A stretch of 64,000 bases of DNA from Propionispira arboris (GTDB taxonomy: Bacteria; Bacillota; Negativicutes; Selenomonadales; Selenomonadaceae), in NCBI RefSeq assembly GCF_900109225.1, contig NZ_FNZK01000016.1, positions 1 to 64,000 of the forward strand. Direction: 5' to 3'. The notes below the pieces were generated by a model. It was not told the DNA's origin. It did not search any database and was given only the letters and a program-made list of their open reading frames with translations. A program made the translations under genes and the position numbers. This document shows positions 26,164 to 34,889 of the stretch, piece by piece (positions within the stretch are counted from its first letter, which is position 1; each line of letters opens with the position of its first letter).

Positions 26164-26631
26164 TTAATGGATTTTACAAACATCAACCCACCCCAAGCCG
26201 CGAGAATATTCTTCCAGCTCATGAATGGTCAGTTCAATAGCACTATTTGAACTTCCGCAGGCGGGAAATACGGTATCAAAGCGTTTTAGAGACTCATCTA
26301 AATAAATTTCAACACCTTCATTCACAGCGAAGGGACAAACGCCGCCAACTGCATGACCGATCAAAGGCTCGGCTTCGTCGAAAGAAAGCATTTTCGCTTT
26401 TTTACCGAAGTATTCTTTATATTTATGGTTATCTATCTTGGTATCACCAGCAGCAACAATCAATACAACCCGATTATCAATATGAAAAGAAAGTGTTTTG
26501 GCAATGCGACAGCCTTCACAATGTAAAGCCTGTGCCGCCAAATCAACAGTAGCACTCGATGACGAAAATTCTTGTATCTTGCCGTCCATTCCTTTTTCAC
26601 GAAAATATTGTTTTACTCTTTCAAGTGACAT
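26164..26631 (-). CDS. YbaK/EbsC-family aminoacyl-tRNA deacylase
   Basis: 155 residues; hydrolyses mischarged aminoacyl-tRNA in trans. Family markers: CRIAKTLSF (about 41-49, conserved Lys), AAGDTKID (about 60), and GGVCPFAV (about 95-102; the GG-hinge with the P-F that caps the pocket), then PACGSSNSAIEL (about 125). ATG at 26631 is preferred over the in-frame ATG at 26637 because GGAGGG directly abuts the latter. Which tRNA it edits (Cys-tRNAPro, Ala-tRNAPro or other) cannot be told. Confidence 0.9.
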   Translation of the reverse strand: MSLERVKQYFREKGMDGKIQEFSSSSATVDLAAQALHCEGCRIAKTLSFHIDNRVVLIVAAGDTKIDNHKYKEYFGKKAKMLSFDEAEPLIGHAVGGVCPFAVNEGVEIYLDESLKRFDTVFPACGSSNSAIELTIHELEEYSRGLGWVDVCKIH

Positions 26632-26684
26632 GTTCATCCCTCCGTATAAGTATAAGCCTTTATTTTATGATTGATTCGTATAAA

Positions 26685-27665
26685 TTAGAAGACTGTATTT
26701 TCAATTGCATGACCCCGTCGTTCTAAATTTGCCGGTGAAAAAGCTGTTACATGTGTCTGATATTTTTTTGCGATACCAATATTATAGCCATAAACTATTC
26801 TGACTTGTATTTCTTTTGTGTGGCTCGCTAGTGGATATTTTTCTAAAACAATATTTATGATATTATCTTCCATCACCTTAAGATCAAGTTTTGGATCATG
26901 TGTGTAAACCGTGACATTCATATTTTGAATTGTATTTCCATCGTTTGATTGCACCTGATTTCCAACATAAACACCAGTCGTATCTACCCCTTCGATCTTG
27001 GCCAAATCTGCTTGTAAATTCGTCAGCATCGTCATCGTTTCAACGTTAGCCGGTTGATGCTGTAAATAAATAACGTATCCGCCCCAACACAAGACAACCA
27101 TTACCAAAAGAGAACATATCACAAAATGGGCCCGTCCCATAATGGTACGAATTGGTTCTTTAACTCTATTCGCCTGCACTACGAAAACCTTCGTTACAAT
27201 ATCATGAAAACCTTGGCGCGTATTACGGTTAAATAAATAAAAATATATTACGGCTACTGATATAGAAAAAAAGAGTAATCCTATAATAAGCTGGACAAAA
27301 GCTGGTAATATTGGTAGATATAATACATTCAAGCAGATTGGAACCCCTAATATTGCTGCACGAGCAAAAGATCGTGTCAGCGTGATAAATTCTCCATCCT
27401 TATTTACAACACAAATCCTAAACAGTTTATTTCCAATACTTTGTCCTTTCCCAACATAGCTGTCGAGAACCCCAAAATAAAGTACCGTTATCACAAATCC
27501 AATCAATGGGCCGCTTTCTCCCAGAATAGCCAATTGATGCTCAAGCGCTGTTCCAATAGCTATCCCAATTAGCCCCAATATAATAAGATCAATAACAAAT
27601 GCCAGACTCCGGCGCCAAAACGCACTAATCGTTTGATCCTTTTGAATCGTTTCTTTCGTTTTCAT
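26685..27665 (-). CDS. RDD-family membrane protein with soluble C-terminal domain
   Basis: 326 residues. N-terminal RDD domain (about 12-165: FWRRSLAFVIDLIILGLIG, GQSIGNKLFRICVVNKDG) with three or four helices, one more helix at about 180-200, then a 125-residue soluble domain (LQADLAKIEGVDTTGVYVG..., EIQVRIVYGYNI) resembling the C-terminal cytoplasmic domain of cation-efflux proteins. Possibly an ion or compatible-solute transporter subunit; the function is not established. Monocistronic. Confidence 0.75.
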   Translation of the reverse strand: MKTKETIQKDQTISAFWRRSLAFVIDLIILGLIGIAIGTALEHQLAILGESGPLIGFVITVLYFGVLDSYVGKGQSIGNKLFRICVVNKDGEFITLTRSFARAAILGVPICLNVLYLPILPAFVQLIIGLLFFSISVAVIYFYLFNRNTRQGFHDIVTKVFVVQANRVKEPIRTIMGRAHFVICSLLVMVVLCWGGYVIYLQHQPANVETMTMLTNLQADLAKIEGVDTTGVYVGNQVQSNDGNTIQNMNVTVYTHDPKLDLKVMEDNIINIVLEKYPLASHTKEIQVRIVYGYNIGIAKKYQTHVTAFSPANLERRGHAIENTVF

Positions 27666-27793
27666 TTACAAATTCCCCTCTTGCTGCTTCTTTCTATTAA
27701 GTTGACTAAATTTTACCAATAACAAGTGTCACTGCTGCAAATGTAGTTTGATCAGCTTTTAAAATATTCTATGCTATTTCTGTTTTTTTCATT

Positions 27794-27835
27794 CCTGTAT
27801 ATTGAAGAATGATCCACCCTTCTTCAGTATACAGG
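27794..27835. repeat. Hairpin overlapping the end of the dapB-like gene
   Basis: Inverted arms CCTGTATATTGAAGAA (27794-27809) and TTCTTCAGTATACAGG (27820-27835), one mismatch. It includes the stop codon at 27824; on the minus strand no T-run follows directly, so termination is uncertain. Confidence 0.55.
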
Positions 27836-28585
27836 GATATGCTTTTTAAACATCTCCGATACAATCTGCTCCATTGAATATAAACCGGGAGATTGTTTTA
27901 TAAGAAATTTTGCTGCAAAAATAGCACCTTGTCCAAAAGCAGCTCGATCAACACTTTCATGCATAAGTCGAAGTGTCTGGTTGGGAAAGCCAAAAATAAT
28001 ATCATGTTTTCCAATCGTTTTTCCCACTCTAATAGAATGTATATTGTTTTGCTTTAAAGAAAGTACTTCTGCCATTTTTTTTGCGGTTCCAGAAACTTCT
28101 TTCTTTTCTTTAAAATGCTCTTCGACAATTTCAATGTCCGCATGCGGAGCAATATTTTGTAAGATTTGTGCTGCTACCATCAATATATTAATGCCTACGG
28201 TAATATTCGGTGAATATAATACTGCTGTTTTTGTCGCATAAGATTTTAGTGCAGCCAAATCTTCCGGTTCATATTTTGATATAGCGGATACAATCGGAAT
28301 TCCTATTTGTGCTGCAGCATAATATTCATAAACTGCCTTGCCAGATGAAAAATCAATAATAACATCGACTGGATTTTTACAAAAAAAGTCTTCGGTAATA
28401 TCATTTTTTCCAAAAATCTTCCCTTGTTTAAATTCATAACCCAAAAGTTGGCTGGCATATTTCGGCTCTTCTTTATGTTGACGTATAACCCATTCCAAAA
28501 TACAATCTGTTTCACCCATAATTTGATTTGCCACTATTTTACCAGTTTTCCCAAATCCAAAAAGTCCCATCTTGATTTTTCCCAT
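27824..28585 (-). CDS. dapB: DapB-like dihydrodipicolinate reductase family protein
   Basis: 253 residues. N-terminal NAD(P)H Rossmann motif GLFGFGKTGK (about 7-16), then VDVIIDFSSGKAVYEY (about 92; DFS motif of DapB) and SPNITVGINIL (about 130). The catalytic stretch reads EEHFKEKKEVSGTA (about 160-173) where E. coli DapB has EAHHRHKVDAPSGTA: the first His and the Lys are kept, the second His is Phe and the D-A-P is altered. Start is ATG 28585 with GGAGGG 6 nt upstream; the longer frame has no ribosome site. A lysine/DAP-pathway role is likely but this is a divergent branch. No other lysine genes adjoin. Confidence 0.8.
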   Translation of the reverse strand: MGKIKMGLFGFGKTGKIVANQIMGETDCILEWVIRQHKEEPKYASQLLGYEFKQGKIFGKNDITEDFFCKNPVDVIIDFSSGKAVYEYYAAAQIGIPIVSAISKYEPEDLAALKSYATKTAVLYSPNITVGINILMVAAQILQNIAPHADIEIVEEHFKEKKEVSGTAKKMAEVLSLKQNNIHSIRVGKTIGKHDIIFGFPNQTLRLMHESVDRAAFGQGAIFAAKFLIKQSPGLYSMEQIVSEMFKKHIPVY

Positions 28586-28829
28586 AACAGTCCCTCCTAT
28601 CATTAATGATCCATAAGTATAATATTTTTTAGAAATAGAGCCTAAAAATTGTGATAATCTTTCTTTTAAATCACAAAATATATGACGAGAATAGCATAAC
28701 ATCATTGTACCTGAAATCTAAAATTACTGCAAAATAAATGTAGATCATAAATTCAACTGCCGTATAAGAAATGGTTTTCTAAAATAAAGAAAAATATTGG
28801 ATAGTGAGAACTTTTTCGTATTTTTAGTG

Positions 28830-28835
28830 TATAAT
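28830..28835 (+). promoter_or_regulatory. -10 element of the small Cys-protein gene
   Basis: TATAAT about 27 bp before the AAAGGAGG ribosome site; no convincing -35 at the right distance. Confidence 0.45.
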
Positions 28836-28874
28836 GAAAAGTAGTTTGATTTAAATGTTAAAGGAGGTTTTCTC

Positions 28875-29126
28875 ATGGGTATTTCTTCAATTAGCAGCAC
28901 CCTTCCCAGTGCCTCTGTAAAAACCCAAGTGAATGGACAGTGTGTTCTAGGTAAGGGAACTTGTACCAATTGTGGGCAATGCGGCAAACCAGTCAGTAAT
29001 GCAAACACTACCAGCAGTGCTGCAAACATAGGTCCGGCAGCGGTATTAACATTAAGTGACAAGTCAGTTGCTGCAGCCGCAGCCGCCAGCAATGCCATCA
29101 ACCCTTATGAAAAAATGAATTTATAA
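28875..29126 (+). CDS. Small Cys-rich protein of unknown function (83 aa)
   Basis: Very good ribosome site AAAGGAGG 8 nt before ATG, a TATAAT upstream and a clear terminator downstream support a real gene. The sequence has a Ser/Thr-rich start, a cysteine cluster CVLGKGTCTNCGQCGK (about 23-38), and an Ala-rich C-terminal half (AAAAAASNA). No signal peptide or membrane helix. A metal-binding or redox peptide is possible, as is a modified-peptide precursor, but no maturation enzyme is nearby. Not recognised. Confidence 0.75.
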   Translation: MGISSISSTLPSASVKTQVNGQCVLGKGTCTNCGQCGKPVSNANTTSSAANIGPAAVLTLSDKSVAAAAAASNAINPYEKMNL

Positions 29127-29190
29127 AAAGTAAGCTGCCTCATGTTGAAAGCATAAATGTGAGCACTAGCTTATTCTATCTAAAATATAT

Positions 29191-29243
29191 GAGCAGAAAA
29201 TATGCAGTTTATCAATTCCACTGCATGCTTTCTGCTCTTTTTT
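29191..29243 (+). terminator. Terminator of the small Cys-protein gene
   Basis: GAGCAGAAA (29191-29199) pairs with TTTCTGCTC (29229-29237) and ATGCAG with CTGCAT inside it, followed by TTTTTT. Confidence 0.85.
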
Positions 29244-29260
29244 ATGTCTAAAATTTTCAA

Positions 29261-30067
29261 TTACATGTTTGAAACGACTTTCTTGACCAAACTCATAAAT
29301 TTTTCTTTGGCGATCTCTGCTGTTTCCATGACTTCTTTATGATTGAGTTTTTGCCTGGAAATGCCTGCTGCCATATTGGTCACGCAGGAAATACCGAGGA
29401 CTTTCAAGCCGCAGTGAACGGCTACGATTACTTCCGGCACCGTTGACATCCCAACAGCATCCGCACCGATCATTTTCGCATACTTGATTTCAGCCGGTGT
29501 TTCATAGCTAGGTCCACTCATCGCAACGTAAATCCCTTGCTGTAAGTTGATTTTAAGTTCATCGGCAGCAGTAAGAGCCAGCGTACGTAGTTCGTTCGCG
29601 TAAGCTTCTGACATATCCGGAAATCTTTCCCCAAACGTTTCTTCATTTTTTCCGCGCAAAGGATTAACGCCCAAAAGATTAATATGATCTCGAATCAACA
29701 TCAAATCACCTGGCATAAAGTCTGCATTGATGCCTCCGGCTGCATTCGTAACGATAAGCTTCGAAATACCAATTTTTTTCATCACACGAACGGGCAGTGT
29801 AACCTGTTGTAAATCATAACCTTCATAGTAATGGAATCTTCCATCCATACAAACAACGGCTTTCCCTGCTAAATAGCCAAAAATAAATTGGCCCTTATGC
29901 CCAACCACGGTTGATTGGGGAAAATGTGGTATTTCACTGTATGAAACCACCGTTTGTTCTGTGATTTCCTGCGCCAGCATACCAAGTCCTGAACCTAAGA
30001 TAATACCAATTTCCGGCGTAATTTTCACTTTGCTCTTTAGATAAACAACGATCTCCTCATAATTCAC
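29261..30067 (-). CDS. punA: Purine-nucleoside phosphorylase (trimeric class)
   Basis: 268 residues. Cleaves inosine/guanosine with phosphate to ribose-1-phosphate and base. Phosphate loop GSGLGMLAQ (about 25-33), VGHKGQFIFG (about 56), GRFHYYEGY (about 76), TNAAGGIN (about 109) and MSGPSYETPAEI plus GADAVGMSTVPEV (about 185-208) are all typical of the high-molecular-weight-independent trimeric PNP. Start is GTG at 30067 with GAGGAGG 9 nt upstream. Stands alone on the minus strand. Confidence 0.94.
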   Translation of the reverse strand: MNYEEIVVYLKSKVKITPEIGIILGSGLGMLAQEITEQTVVSYSEIPHFPQSTVVGHKGQFIFGYLAGKAVVCMDGRFHYYEGYDLQQVTLPVRVMKKIGISKLIVTNAAGGINADFMPGDLMLIRDHINLLGVNPLRGKNEETFGERFPDMSEAYANELRTLALTAADELKINLQQGIYVAMSGPSYETPAEIKYAKMIGADAVGMSTVPEVIVAVHCGLKVLGISCVTNMAAGISRQKLNHKEVMETAEIAKEKFMSLVKKVVSNM

Positions 30068-30211
30068 TATAATTCCTCCTCATATAATATATGTAACAAA
30101 TTAAATGGATGCACTGATTTCCAATTTCTAAATTGGAAGCATTCTATAAATATTCTTGCTTTCCCTGCATTTTCCCTTGTTTTATTCTATCTTGGCGATG
30201 TTGTTTATTTT

Positions 30212-31957
30212 TCAAGCTTCAAGTTCATGGGCAAACTGGCTGTTGTAAAGTTTGGCATACGTTCCATTTTCACTTAATAGTTCTTCATGGTTTCCTTTTT
30301 CAACAATACTGCCCTGATCCATCACTAAAATCACATCGGCTTCCTTGATTGTCGACAAACGATGCGCAATGACAAAGCTTGTCCGACCTTCGAGCATTTT
30401 TGAAAAAGCTTTTTGTATCCGTAATTCCGTTCTCGTATCAATACTGCTTGTTGCTTCATCTAAAATAAGCATCGCCGGATTTACCAACATAACCCGAGCA
30501 ATCGTCAACAATTGTTTTTGCCCTTGTGAGAGGTTGGCTCCTTCGTCGGTGATTAAAGTATCATATCCTTTTGGCAGCCTGCGAATAAAGCTGTGTGCAT
30601 CAGAAGCTTTGGCCGCCGCAATCACATCGGCCTCACTAGTATTCTCTACACCATAAGCAATATTGTCACGAATTGTCCCCGCAAAGAGCCAGGTATCTTG
30701 AAGAACCATCCCAAAATTACGGCGTAAACTATCTCGGGTAACATTTTTAATATCAACATCATCAACTATAATGGATCCTTGATCAATTTCATAAAACCGC
30801 ATCAGCAAGTTAACCAGGGTTGTCTTACCAGCACCCGTATGTCCAACAATGGCGATATGTGTTCCCGGACTTACCGTCAGGTTAAAATCACGAATCAATG
30901 GATTGCCTTCTGTATAGGAAAAATATACATTTTTAAATTCTATATTTCCTTGACTATGCTCCAATTGAATTGCCGACACTTGATCTTGAACTTCTTCTTG
31001 TCTATCCAAAATATGAAAAATACGCTGTGCTGAGGCCAATGCACTTTGAATTTGTGTAAAAATACCTGTTATATCATTAAAAGGTTTAGCAAATAAATTG
31101 GAATAAATAAGGAAACTAGCTATATCGCCTACGGTAATTTGCCCTGAAATCGCAAGAATGCTGCCAATTACACTGATTACGCCGTAGGTAATATTGTTGA
31201 CAAGACGCGTCGTCGGATTCGTGAGTGATCCATAAAATTGCGATTTCACACCCATTTGATATAAATCATCGTTCATTTTTTGAAACTCGATAAAAGACCG
31301 CTCTTCATACGTAAAGGCTTTGACTAGTTTCTGTTCTGAAATCACTTCTTCGGCATATCCATTTAATGCCCCGAGACATTTTGCTTGTGCCTTAAATAAT
31401 TTTTGCGACCGTTTTGTAATAAAACGTGCCACAAAATAAGCAACGGGTGCCGACAAAAGAACAACGAGTGTCATTGAGCCGCTGATATAGAGCATAAAAC
31501 TAATTGCGCCAAAAATCGTTATAATACCAGTTAACATATTGGCGATGCCTTGTACCATACCATCGGAAATAATATCAATATCATTTACAAAACGACTAAC
31601 AATATCACCATGGGAATTCCGATCATAGAATTGCAGCGAAAGCTTGTTGATTTTTTCAAACAGTTCGTGCCGCATTGCATTGACTGTTTGGTAAGATACC
31701 TTATTCGTAAAATAGGTTAAGCTCCAGCCAAACAAACTATTGATGCTGTAGACCAAAACTAAAATCATTAAAATCCAGCGAACCGAATCAAAATCCACCT
31801 GATTGGTCCCTATCATATAATCTACAGCCTGTCCGATAAACATCGGCCCTAGTAAACTGGCTATAACACTCACGATTGCCGAAAGAATTGATAGAATCAT
31901 ATATTTTTTATATTTTGCAATATAGATGAAAACTCGTCTCATACTATTCGTATTCAT
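30212..31957 (-). CDS. ABC exporter half-transporter (canonical-Walker-B subunit)
   Basis: 581 residues: six-helix ABC_membrane domain (about 1-310) fused to an ATPase domain. Walker A GHTGAGKT (about 370-377), signature LSQGQKQ (altered from LSGGQ), Walker B MLILDEATSSID with catalytic Glu, H-loop AHRLST. Start ATG overlaps the stop of the preceding ABC gene (ATGA). Together they make a heterodimeric multidrug-type exporter like BmrC/BmrD or YheI/YheH. The altered signature here matches the degenerate Walker B of the partner, giving one hydrolysing and one degenerate site. Confidence 0.92.
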   Translation of the reverse strand: MNTNSMRRVFIYIAKYKKYMILSILSAIVSVIASLLGPMFIGQAVDYMIGTNQVDFDSVRWILMILVLVYSINSLFGWSLTYFTNKVSYQTVNAMRHELFEKINKLSLQFYDRNSHGDIVSRFVNDIDIISDGMVQGIANMLTGIITIFGAISFMLYISGSMTLVVLLSAPVAYFVARFITKRSQKLFKAQAKCLGALNGYAEEVISEQKLVKAFTYEERSFIEFQKMNDDLYQMGVKSQFYGSLTNPTTRLVNNITYGVISVIGSILAISGQITVGDIASFLIYSNLFAKPFNDITGIFTQIQSALASAQRIFHILDRQEEVQDQVSAIQLEHSQGNIEFKNVYFSYTEGNPLIRDFNLTVSPGTHIAIVGHTGAGKTTLVNLLMRFYEIDQGSIIVDDVDIKNVTRDSLRRNFGMVLQDTWLFAGTIRDNIAYGVENTSEADVIAAAKASDAHSFIRRLPKGYDTLITDEGANLSQGQKQLLTIARVMLVNPAMLILDEATSSIDTRTELRIQKAFSKMLEGRTSFVIAHRLSTIKEADVILVMDQGSIVEKGNHEELLSENGTYAKLYNSQFAHELEA

Positions 31958-33696
31958 TGGACTGCCTCCTTACTGGAAAGTTGCGATAAACAGATTTCCT
32001 GATACGTTGGACACGTTTCCATCAAGTCAACATGTGAACCAACCCCCACCAAAGAACCATCTTCAAAAACAAGAATTTTATCTGCGTGTTTGATACTGCT
32101 GGCACGCTGCGACACTAAAAAAACCGTCATGTCTTGACCATTTTCACGCAAGGCAGCGCGCAAGGCAGCATCCGTAGCAAAATCCAATGCACTGGATGAA
32201 TCATCCAAAATTAATATTTGCGGTTTAGCAACTAAAGCCCGCGCAATCGTCAATCGCTGTTTTTGTCCGCCGGAAAAATTCAAGCCGCCCCGAGTCACCG
32301 CCGTTTGATAGACATCCGGAAGCTTCTCAACAAACTCATGAGCTTGGGCAATTTTAGCCGCTTCGATGATTTCGTCAAGGCTGGCATGCTGTTTTCCCCA
32401 GCGAATATTATCTGCAATGCTGCCTGTAAACAAAACCGCTTGTTGCGGCACAATACCTATTTTATTTCGCAATGCACATAATGAATATTCTTTTACATTG
32501 ATGCCTCCCAGAAAAATTTCACCTTGATTCACATCATAAAAACGGGGAATCAAATTGATAAACGTGGATTTTCCCGATCCCGTACTGCCAATAATCCCTA
32601 TGGTCTGACCACTTTCAATCTGAACGGAAACATGATCAAGTGCCATATCCCCTGTTGTATTATATTTAAAAGACACATCTTTGAATTCAATGATTGGCTG
32701 CGATACCTGAATTGACAGAGGATCTTGTCCATTACTAACGATAGAAGAATTCGTAGCAAAAATATCCTGAACACGATTCGCCGAGGCAGCCGCTTTCGTA
32801 AAAATAACCACCAGGTTGGATACAACGATCAGTGCCAGTAAAATTTGCGTTATATAATTGGTAAAGGCGATAATTTCTCCCTTTGACAAGGTACCTTCAT
32901 TGATATGCATACCACCAATCCAAAGAATAATGACAATTGCTGCATTCATAATAAAAGAAGTCATTGGATTTAACAGTGCTGATATCCTGCCGATATGAAT
33001 GGCTGTCACCATCAAATCATTATTCGATTTACAAAACCGCTCTTTTTCCTGACGAGTTTTAGCAAAAGCACGAATGACCCGCACCCCTGACAAATTCTCC
33101 CGAAGTACAATGGCCAACCGATCAAGATTTTTCTGATACAAACGATATAAAACGGAACTTTTTGTCATAATGAAATACAAAATGAAGGCAAAAACTGGTA
33201 CCGCCGCAACCAAAATCATGGCTAATTTAAAATCAAGAAACATTGCCATCAAAATAGCCCCAATACAGATAAACGGCGCTCGCACGACCAGTCGAATCAT
33301 CATGGCCACCGCTAGCTGCAGTTGATTTACGTCATTGGTGATCCGATTAATCAACGACGCTGTACCAAATTTGTCAATTTCCGCATGAGAAAAAGACGCG
33401 ATATGCTGATATAACGCATTTCTAAGACTCGTTCCGACACCTTGCGACGCCCTGGCTGCATAATATTGACAAACCATCGAACAGGCAAAACCTAAAATTG
33501 ACATAGACAGCATGATACCGCCCATTTTTAAGACATAGCTTGCATCATGATTGGCAACACCATTATTGATTATAAAAACCATCATGGTCGGTAAAAGCAA
33601 TTCTAAAATAGCTTCAAATAATTTAAAAACCGGACCAATTATACATTCTTTTTTATACGATGCTAAGAAAACCGCTAATTTAAACAAATTTATCAT
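31954..33696 (-). CDS. ABC exporter half-transporter (degenerate-Walker-B subunit)
   Basis: 580 residues: six helices followed by ATPase domain. Walker A GSTGSGKS (about 367-374), intact signature FSGGQKQR, Walker B ILILDDSSSALD with Asp replacing the catalytic Glu, and SQRASS in place of the H-loop histidine. These changes are usual for the non-hydrolysing half of heterodimeric exporters. The ATG at 33696 has AAGG touching it; TTG at 33687 would have better spacing and may be the true start. Divergent from a LysR-type regulator gene with a dyad between them. Confidence 0.92.
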   Translation of the reverse strand: MINLFKLAVFLASYKKECIIGPVFKLFEAILELLLPTMMVFIINNGVANHDASYVLKMGGIMLSMSILGFACSMVCQYYAARASQGVGTSLRNALYQHIASFSHAEIDKFGTASLINRITNDVNQLQLAVAMMIRLVVRAPFICIGAILMAMFLDFKLAMILVAAVPVFAFILYFIMTKSSVLYRLYQKNLDRLAIVLRENLSGVRVIRAFAKTRQEKERFCKSNNDLMVTAIHIGRISALLNPMTSFIMNAAIVIILWIGGMHINEGTLSKGEIIAFTNYITQILLALIVVSNLVVIFTKAAASANRVQDIFATNSSIVSNGQDPLSIQVSQPIIEFKDVSFKYNTTGDMALDHVSVQIESGQTIGIIGSTGSGKSTFINLIPRFYDVNQGEIFLGGINVKEYSLCALRNKIGIVPQQAVLFTGSIADNIRWGKQHASLDEIIEAAKIAQAHEFVEKLPDVYQTAVTRGGLNFSGGQKQRLTIARALVAKPQILILDDSSSALDFATDAALRAALRENGQDMTVFLVSQRASSIKHADKILVFEDGSLVGVGSHVDLMETCPTYQEICLSQLSSKEAVQ

Positions 33697-33728
33697 CCTT
33701 TATCTATAGTAATCACTACACTAAACCT

Positions 33729-33745
33729 ATTGCATGGATTGCAAT
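33729..33745. promoter_or_regulatory. Candidate LysR-type operator
   Basis: Inverted repeat ATTGCA-5 nt-TGCAAT, containing a T-N11-A core, in the intergenic space between the ABC exporter and the LysR gene. Confidence 0.45.
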
Positions 33746-33842
33746 TTCCAGCTATGATTATATCATCTTGTTTCCCATATTAAAAATATCTGTTTAATCT
33801 ATATATCATATGAAAAAAGTATGCATGAAAGGAGCTCTCCGC

Positions 33843-34712
33843 ATGGATATACGACAACTAAAATACTTTCTTACCATTGTCAATGAAGGACAAATTACAG
33901 CCGCTGCCCAAAAGCTGCAAATGGCACAACCACCGCTCAGTCAACAATTAAAGCTTCTCGAAAATGAACTTGGTGTAAAACTTTTAAATCGGGGGCCGCA
34001 TCAGGTAGAACTTACCGATGCTGGCAAGCTACTGCTTGATCGGGCACGCCAAATTCTAGAATTATCAAATTCCACTATTAAAGAAATTGATGATTTTAAA
34101 CGAGGTTTTAATGGTACACTGAAACTAGGCACTGTATCCTCATCGGGTGGTATTCTTTTAACAAAAGGTCTAGCCAATTTCCACAAAGACTATGCCGGTG
34201 TCAAATTTGAAATTCATGAGGGCAATACCTTCTGCCTGATTGATTTACTAACAAAAGGAATCATTGAAGTCGGTATTGTCCGCACACCATTTAAAGGTGC
34301 AGCTTTTCATTGTAAATATTTGAGCTCTGAACCCATGATTGCTGCTATGACAAAGGAATATGACTGGAAGCCGAAACAACTCTCCATCGATTTTTCCGAA
34401 CTCAACAACCGTCCCCTGATTATCTATCGTCGTTTTGAACCACTGATCCATGAAATGTGCGCAGAAAATAATTTTGAACCAAACATTACTTGCAAAAATG
34501 ATGATGCCAGAACTACCTTACTTTGGGCAAATGCCGGTTTTGGTATCGCAATTGTACCAAAATCGGCCTTTTATCTTACTGCAAATCAAAATTTATCCTA
34601 TAAAGAAATTAAAAATACAAAAATGCAAACAAAAATTGCCGCAATCTGGGTTAAAGATCGCTATCTTTCCTCTTTGGGCGAAAAATTCATTGAAAACTTT
34701 GCTATGTCCTAG
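33843..34712 (+). CDS. LysR-family transcriptional regulator
   Basis: 289 residues. N-terminal winged helix (about 1-60: MDIRQLKYFLTIVNEGQITAAAQKLQMAQPPLSQQLKLLE) and the C-terminal periplasmic-binding-like effector domain (about 90-285). ATG at 33843 has AAAGGAG 8 nt upstream; the earlier in-frame ATG lacks one. Divergent from the ABC exporter genes, its probable target. Effector unknown. Confidence 0.92.
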   Translation: MDIRQLKYFLTIVNEGQITAAAQKLQMAQPPLSQQLKLLENELGVKLLNRGPHQVELTDAGKLLLDRARQILELSNSTIKEIDDFKRGFNGTLKLGTVSSSGGILLTKGLANFHKDYAGVKFEIHEGNTFCLIDLLTKGIIEVGIVRTPFKGAAFHCKYLSSEPMIAAMTKEYDWKPKQLSIDFSELNNRPLIIYRRFEPLIHEMCAENNFEPNITCKNDDARTTLLWANAGFGIAIVPKSAFYLTANQNLSYKEIKNTKMQTKIAAIWVKDRYLSSLGEKFIENFAMS

Positions 34713-34889
34713 TCTGTTATTCGCCTCTAAGCAGTAAAAATTTCTAAATATAATAAAATATTTTTTAATATTAAATAAAAATCCAATAAATCTTTGCTAA
34801 AATAAATAAAATATTAATTTGGCTGCATTGCTTTTAATATTGAGGACAAGTACAATCGTTACTATTATAAGTATGAGGAGGAATATATT

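Noticed and set aside
28745-29101. 118-codon minus-strand frame opposite the small Cys protein
   Set aside because: The plus-strand gene has a -10 box, a strong ribosome site and a terminator; the antisense frame has none of these.
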